From NCBI GenBank assembly GCA_018970725.1, contig JAGWVU010000001.1, forward strand, positions 62,001 to 126,000: a stretch of DNA of 64,000 nt, read 5' to 3'. The notes under the pieces were generated by a model. The model was not told the origin of the DNA and did not search any database. It saw only the letters and a list, made by a program, of their open reading frames with translations. The translations under genes and the position numbers were made by a program. Within the stretch, counting starts at the first letter, position 1. Every line of letters starts with the position of its first letter. The DNA comes from Verrucomicrobiota bacterium. GTDB lineage: Bacteria > Verrucomicrobiota > Verrucomicrobiia > Verrucomicrobiales > DEV007. Positions 59,766 to 64,000 of this stretch are shown piece by piece.

Positions 59766-62700
59766 TCACTTCCGGAGCAACAGGATCGCGTCCACCCCGG
59801 CCATGAAGCGGGGCAAGGCTTGGGGGTTCTTGTCGAGGAGATCGATTTGAAACTTGTGAACTCCAGCGGGCAGGGTGTGCGAGCCCAGTTCCACCACGCC
59901 GGTGGTGCGGACCCCGGGAGCGTAAAGATCCAAGCTGCGGATCAGTTCGTGAGTCTGATCCAGCCAGATCCGGACCTGTCCATAATCGGGGGCCCTGGTG
60001 AAAACGGCGGAGATGGCGTAGTTCCCGGCCTCGGAGATCTCGAGAGGCAAGGTCAGGCGATCCCCCGGCTTGCCTCCGGTCCACCAAAGCTGGGCATCTC
60101 CGCTCCAACGATCCGCCTTAAAACCGCTCATCGCCTGGCGCGAGATCCGGCCACCGCTGACTTCCATGGGTTGCAAGCTCTCTCCTTCAAGCACGCGCTC
60201 GCCGGGTCGGGCCACCGGCACCTGCCTGTCGGAGCGTAGATAGGCAATCAGATCGATCGCCTCAGCCTGTGAAAACGCTTCGAGGAGCCCCTCGGGCATG
60301 AGCGATTGAGAGAGGCTCTCGCGCCGCACCACCGCATCTTTGGGCACGGTCTGCACGACGCCTCCAGGAAGTTGCAGGGTGAGAGCGGATGCATTCTCGG
60401 TGCCCACCAAACCCGAGACGATGCTCTGATCCTTGAGGTGGAGCACTTGCAGTTGGTATTCCTTGCCGATCACGGCATTTGGATTCAAAAGATTCTCCAG
60501 AAGATAATCAAGGTCCGCACGATTCCCTCCCGTCAGGTCCGGACCCAACAGGTTGCCCTGGCCATAAAGAACATGGCAGGCTTGGCAACTCTGCGTAAAA
60601 AGGAGCCGGCCGTTCGCGGGATTCGCCTTGGCAAGGCGCTCGGGCGTAAGGATGCCCTTCCACTTGGCCAGCCGCGCCGCGAAGGCGCCCCCGATTGTCT
60701 GCAGGGTGCCCCAGTGGTCCGCAAGGAGGCGGTTCACCTCGGGATCGTCAAGGCGTTGCAGTTGTCGGGCCGCCACCACGCTGACCACGTTGCGGGCGAG
60801 ACGACCCGCCGCCACCGCGTTGAGGACTTGTTTCGCGGGACCGGGGCTGGCGCAAAGCAGCGACAGGGCGGCGCTCTGTTCGCCGGGGGAAAGCTTGGGC
60901 AGCACGCCCACGAGGGCGTCGATGGACTCCGGATCTTTCTGTTTGGCGAGGGCCGCGACGGCGCCCTGCCGCAAGGGAACGCTCTCGCTGCCGACCAAGG
61001 CCCGGATGGCCGGCAGGGATTCCGGGTCGGAGGCAAGGAACTCGAGGGCGACGAGCCGGAGACCGTCCGATTGGGTGGAGTCGGCCAGTATAGAGCGCAT
61101 TTCCGGCCGGACGCGGGCATCCCGAAATTTTCCGGCGAGAAAAAGCAGTTGGCGGCGGGCCTCGCCATTTTTCTCCACGGCGGGGCGGGCCCTGTCGTAA
61201 AACGCGGTCCAAGCCGGGGGCGCATCCTGCGGCGCCTCGGCCTTGAGTTGTTCGGAAAGGGCGGTGAGAACCGGGAGAACCCGGGAGGCCGGCTCGGCAA
61301 AAAGAAGGGCGCGGTGATCGGGCAAGGCGGCGATCCGGCGGTAGATTCGTTCCCGGGTGCCCGCATGTCGGGTGGTTCCGGCCAAGCCGAGCGCCCAAGC
61401 CGGATCCTGGGCCACCAGTGGTTCAAGCCCATACCAAGCGATCCGCTCCACCAGCGGATCTTCTTCCGCCGGGAGACTGGCGACCAACGAACTGGCCACC
61501 GCGCGGCCTCGATCGCCCGGAAGCAGACGGAGGGCGGAGGCGACTTCCCGGCGCACTAGAGCGCTCTCCGAATCCAGTGGCTCCAGTGTTCCCGCCTCCG
61601 ATTGATAGCGAACCGATCGGGCGATCAAGCGGTCCCCGGTCACAGGGGACGACGGATCCAAGCCGCAGGCGTGAAGGGTGCCCAAGGCGTCGAGACGGAG
61701 TGGATCCGGATGCTCCGGCCCGAGAAATCCCTGGAGCGTGCGCAGCGCCGACGGGTCGAGCGGCCGCGAGGCAGCCCGTTCCTGCAAAAGCCTTCTGGCG
61801 GTGCGGACAAACCATTGGTTCCGGTGGGTGTGCAGGGCGGCGAGTTCGGAGTCGCCACAGGCACCGAGGGACACGCGGGCGGGTTTGAGTTCGCCATGAT
61901 GGACGCGGAAAATCCGGCCGTTGCTCCGGTCCCACTCCGCGTCATCCCGCCGATGGCAGGTGGTGTCGTCGTGCCAGTCGGCAAAATAGAGCGCACCATC
62001 GGGGCCATAACCGATCTGGGTGCCGACATACCAATGATCATTCGCAAAGAGGAAATCCGGACGGCGATCGCCAGTGTAGGAGGCTCCGGCAGGCGACACA
62101 TGATCCCAGTTCATGCGATGGCCGTGCAGGTTGTGCATCAGGAGAGCGTCGCGATAATCCGGCGGGAAATTATCCCCTTGATAAATGCTCAGGCCACAAT
62201 GGGCATGGCCTCCTCCGGCTTGGAACGTGCTGGCGCCTACAACATCTGATTTGGCATCACGACGCGGCCCCCAGTGAGCGCTGTCGGCCACCGAGCCGGC
62301 GTAGTGCCGATGCTTGGCGATGGTGCCAATGAGGTCATAGAGCGCCGGATTCTGGTGTTGCCCCGCCTGCCGTTCGTAGTAGGCTCCCGGGACGATGTGC
62401 CAGAGGTGGGGTATCACACAGGCCGTTGCGAACCATTCGCCGAAACGATCGTAATCGAGGCCCCAAGGGTTCGACGTGCCGCGCGCGAAGACCTCGAAGC
62501 GATGCCGCACCGGGTGATAACGCCAGACCCCGGCATCGAGAAAGACGCGATCCTGATCCGGGGTTCCCGGCTTCCCGACGTGCGACTTGGTAAAGACGCC
62601 ATGGCATCCATAAAGCCATCCATCCTGGCCCCACCGGAAGGCATTCAAAGTTTCATGGGTATCTTGGGTGCCCCAACCATCGAGAAGAATCTCGGGCTCA

Positions 62701-64000
62701 CCGTCGGGAACGTCGTCCGCATTGCGGTCCGGGAGGAACAACAGGTAGGGGGCCGCGCCCACCCAGACGCCCCCAAAGCCGACCTCGAGGCCGCTGACGA
62801 GATTCAGGTTCTCCGCGAAAATCTTGTGGGACTCGAAACTTCCATTGTGATCCGCGTCTTCGAAGATGTGGATCCGGTCCTTTCCTCCGCCCGGAGCCGC
62901 CGGGATGGGATAGTTCAGGGCTTCGGCCACCCACAACCGGCCCCGTTCATCGAAACAGAACGTGACAGGCTGGGTAATGTCCGGTTCCGAGGCAATCAGC
63001 TGCACCTGAAAACCCGGGGGCACGGTCATGGCCGAAGCCGCCCCGGGGGCTGGACGACCACTCGCGTAGGTCTCCATCGGCCTGATCCCCTCGAGAAACG
63101 CCCGACGCGGTTGGGACGCCAACCAAGTCGCCTCATCGACTTTGGCGCGCTTTTGCAGGTGAAGAAACACCCCGTGCTTGTTTGCGACAACGACGTCGGG
63201 CAGTCCATCCGAATTGGCGTCCGCCACCTTCACCTCCACGCCGACGCCCGATTGATCATCGATCAGGTGGGGAACAAAAGTCACGCTGCCGCCCGGTTTC
63301 CGGACCGTTTGGAACCAGTAAATCACCGCCGGGTCGCGCTCTCCCGGGTCATGGCCATTGTGGGCCCAGTAACGTTTCCCGGTGATGATATCCTTGAGAC
63401 CGTCCCCGTCGATGTCCTCCAGCGCAATGCCATGGATCTGACTGAAAGCCACCCCGTAGGGATTCTGCAGCGGTTCCTCCGTGGTGATCAATTGACGGGA
63501 GAATTTTCCCTGTTCCTGCCGGAACCAAGCGAGTCCGTAGCTGTGGGCCGCCAAACTGCTGAGAACGTCCTGAGCCCCGTCGCCATCGAAGTCCCAGGCA
63601 AACATCTGGGCGCCGCCCGGTCCCGTGAAATCAGCCCGATGCGCCGGCCACTCCGGATCCCCTTCCAGCGAGGCCGGCTGCTCCCACCAACGGCTCTTTT
63701 CCAGCAGGTCCAATCGGCCGTCGCCATTGACGTCGCCGATTCCGAGACCATGGGTGAACTTCCCACCGGTGGCGTTCTCCGGCGAGATTCGGTGCCAGGT
63801 CCAAGGTGCCTCCGGGGCTTCCTTCCGGGGGCTGGCGAAGCCAAAAACGCCGTTGACCGATCCAAAAAGCTCCGGCTCACCATCGCCCGTAAGATCTCCG
63901 TAGCCGGCGGATTCGTTGTCCAGTTGGGCCAGGGCGAGGTGCATCGGCCAAGGAGCGGATCCCGCGCCCGGATTCCGATACCACCGGACCTCTTTCCCGG
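59766..64000 (-). CDS. Giant PVC-type protein: VCBS/FG-GAP, membrane-bound-dehydrogenase-like, HEAT and haem-binding domains (N-terminus cut)
   Basis: Function unknown; belongs to the large Pirellula/Verrucomicrobium-type proteins. The frame is open to the window edge (coding continues beyond the first ATG at 63944), so the N-terminus is missing. In order: FG-GAP/VCBS repeats (about the first 280 residues: GDLTGDGEPELFG, GDVNGDGRLDLLEKSRWW), a beta-propeller dehydrogenase-like domain (PGFQVQLIASEPDITQPV to RVHHGELKPARVS), a HEAT-type helical stretch, and a cytochrome-type domain with the haem motif SCQACH (60573-60587) in the TIGR02603-like pattern (LLENLLNPNAVIGKEYQ). A C-terminal carbohydrate-binding-like beta domain follows. 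Likely extracytoplasmic; substrate and partner unknown. Confidence 0.88.
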   Translation of the reverse strand, partial: GKEVRWYRNPGAGSAPWPMHLALAQLDNESAGYGDLTGDGEPELFGSVNGVFGFASPRKEAPEAPWTWHRISPENATGGKFTHGLGIGDVNGDGRLDLLEKSRWWEQPASLEGDPEWPAHRADFTGPGGAQMFAWDFDGDGAQDVLSSLAAHSYGLAWFRQEQGKFSRQLITTEEPLQNPYGVAFSQIHGIALEDIDGDGLKDIITGKRYWAHNGHDPGERDPAVIYWFQTVRKPGGSVTFVPHLIDDQSGVGVEVKVADANSDGLPDVVVANKHGVFLHLQKRAKVDEATWLASQPRRAFLEGIRPMETYASGRPAPGAASAMTVPPGFQVQLIASEPDITQPVTFCFDERGRLWVAEALNYPIPAAPGGGKDRIHIFEDADHNGSFESHKIFAENLNLVSGLEVGFGGVWVGAAPYLLFLPDRNADDVPDGEPEILLDGWGTQDTHETLNAFRWGQDGWLYGCHGVFTKSHVGKPGTPDQDRVFLDAGVWRYHPVRHRFEVFARGTSNPWGLDYDRFGEWFATACVIPHLWHIVPGAYYERQAGQHQNPALYDLIGTIAKHRHYAGSVADSAHWGPRRDAKSDVVGASTFQAGGGHAHCGLSIYQGDNFPPDYRDALLMHNLHGHRMNWDHVSPAGASYTGDRRPDFLFANDHWYVGTQIGYGPDGALYFADWHDDTTCHRRDDAEWDRSNGRIFRVHHGELKPARVSLGACGDSELAALHTHRNQWFVRTARRLLQERAASRPLDPSALRTLQGFLGPEHPDPLRLDALGTLHACGLDPSSPVTGDRLIARSVRYQSEAGTLEPLDSESALVRREVASALRLLPGDRGRAVASSLVASLPAEEDPLVERIAWYGLEPLVAQDPAWALGLAGTTRHAGTRERIYRRIAALPDHRALLFAEPASRVLPVLTALSEQLKAEAPQDAPPAWTAFYDRARPAVEKNGEARRQLLFLAGKFRDARVRPEMRSILADSTQSDGLRLVALEFLASDPESLPAIRALVGSESVPLRQGAVAALAKQKDPESIDALVGVLPKLSPGEQSAALSLLCASPGPAKQVLNAVAAGRLARNVVSVVAARQLQRLDDPEVNRLLADHWGTLQTIGGAFAARLAKWKGILTPERLAKANPANGRLLFTQSCQACHVLYGQGNLLGPDLTGGNRADLDYLLENLLNPNAVIGKEYQLQVLHLKDQSIVSGLVGTENASALTLQLPGGVVQTVPKDAVVRRESLSQSLMPEGLLEAFSQAEAIDLIAYLRSDRQVPVARPGERVLEGESLQPMEVSGGRISRQAMSGFKADRWSGDAQLWWTGGKPGDRLTLPLEISEAGNYAISAVFTRAPDYGQVRIWLDQTHELIRSLDLYAPGVRTTGVVELGSHTLPAGVHKFQIDLLDKNPQALPRFMAGVDAILLLRK

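Overview
The window is GC-rich, gene-dense bacterial chromosome from a member of the Verrucomicrobiota (PVC superphylum). The evidence is lineage-typical protein architectures: a giant VCBS/PVC-dehydrogenase/HEAT/haem-binding protein at 59766-64000, a planctomycete-type cytochrome fused to a SUMF1 domain (36613-38163), a sulfatase, a secreted FAD oxidoreductase with a golvesin-like tail, and paired Gfo/Idh/MocA oxidoreductases. No prophage, insertion sequence, CRISPR array or rRNA operon was seen. Nothing inside the window fixes genus or species. Two genes (the sulfatase at the left edge and the giant PVC protein at the right edge) are cut by the window.

Layout. 1-4.5 kb: sulfatase end, squalene/phytoene synthase, RlmI-type methyltransferase, GYF_2 membrane protein, tRNA-Phe(GAA). 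4.5-11.4 kb: coiled-coil membrane protein, ileS-lspA-pdxA operon, convergent uxaC. 11.4-15.9 kb: DUF2314 membrane protein, exported hypothetical, rpsN, FmdB-type zinc ribbon, CNNM/CBS transporter. 15.9-20.9 kb: a tightly linked minus-strand operon of secreted FAD oxidoreductase, NosR-like membrane protein with two FMN-attachment motifs and two iron-sulfur CxxxCP motifs, and ApbE flavin transferase; this reads as an extracytoplasmic flavin electron-transfer system. 21-22.9 kb: ffh-rpsP-khpA. 23-29 kb: a lipoprotein with a catalytically dead C13-peptidase-like domain, then purS-like/purL/purQ/purM. 29-33 kb: purine nucleoside phosphorylase, ParC-type topoisomerase subunit, polysaccharide deacetylase lipoprotein. 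33-38 kb: two Gfo/Idh/MocA proteins, a second ApbE, cytochrome-SUMF1 protein. 38-45 kb: ankyrin-L,D-transpeptidase fusion, coiled-coil protein, methyltransferase, KamA-family radical SAM enzyme, Nudix hydrolase, ECF sigma factor. 45-50 kb: menaquinone operon menF-menD-menH-menB-menA. 50-54.6 kb: opgG, a small membrane protein, opgH (osmoregulated glucans). 54.7-59.5 kb: asnS, an FHA/coiled-coil protein, murI. 59.5-59.8 kb: a PIN-domain toxin remnant.

Joint functions. PurS-like, PurL and PurQ should form the multi-subunit FGAR amidotransferase, with PurM next in the pathway. The men genes make respiratory menaquinone, though menC and menE are absent here. LspA serves the several lipoproteins in the window. 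OpgG/OpgH, MurI, the L,D-transpeptidase and the deacetylase are envelope functions. Many genes are joined by ATGA or GTGA overlaps, and convergent genes are separated by as little as 3 bp or overlap.

Most worth a second look: the flavinylated electron-transfer operon, the pseudo-C13 lipoprotein, the possible split-off OpgH N-terminus, the ankyrin-YkuD and FHA-coiled-coil proteins with unusual architecture, and the buried PIN-domain fragment. Everything rests on reading motifs by eye; no searches were run.
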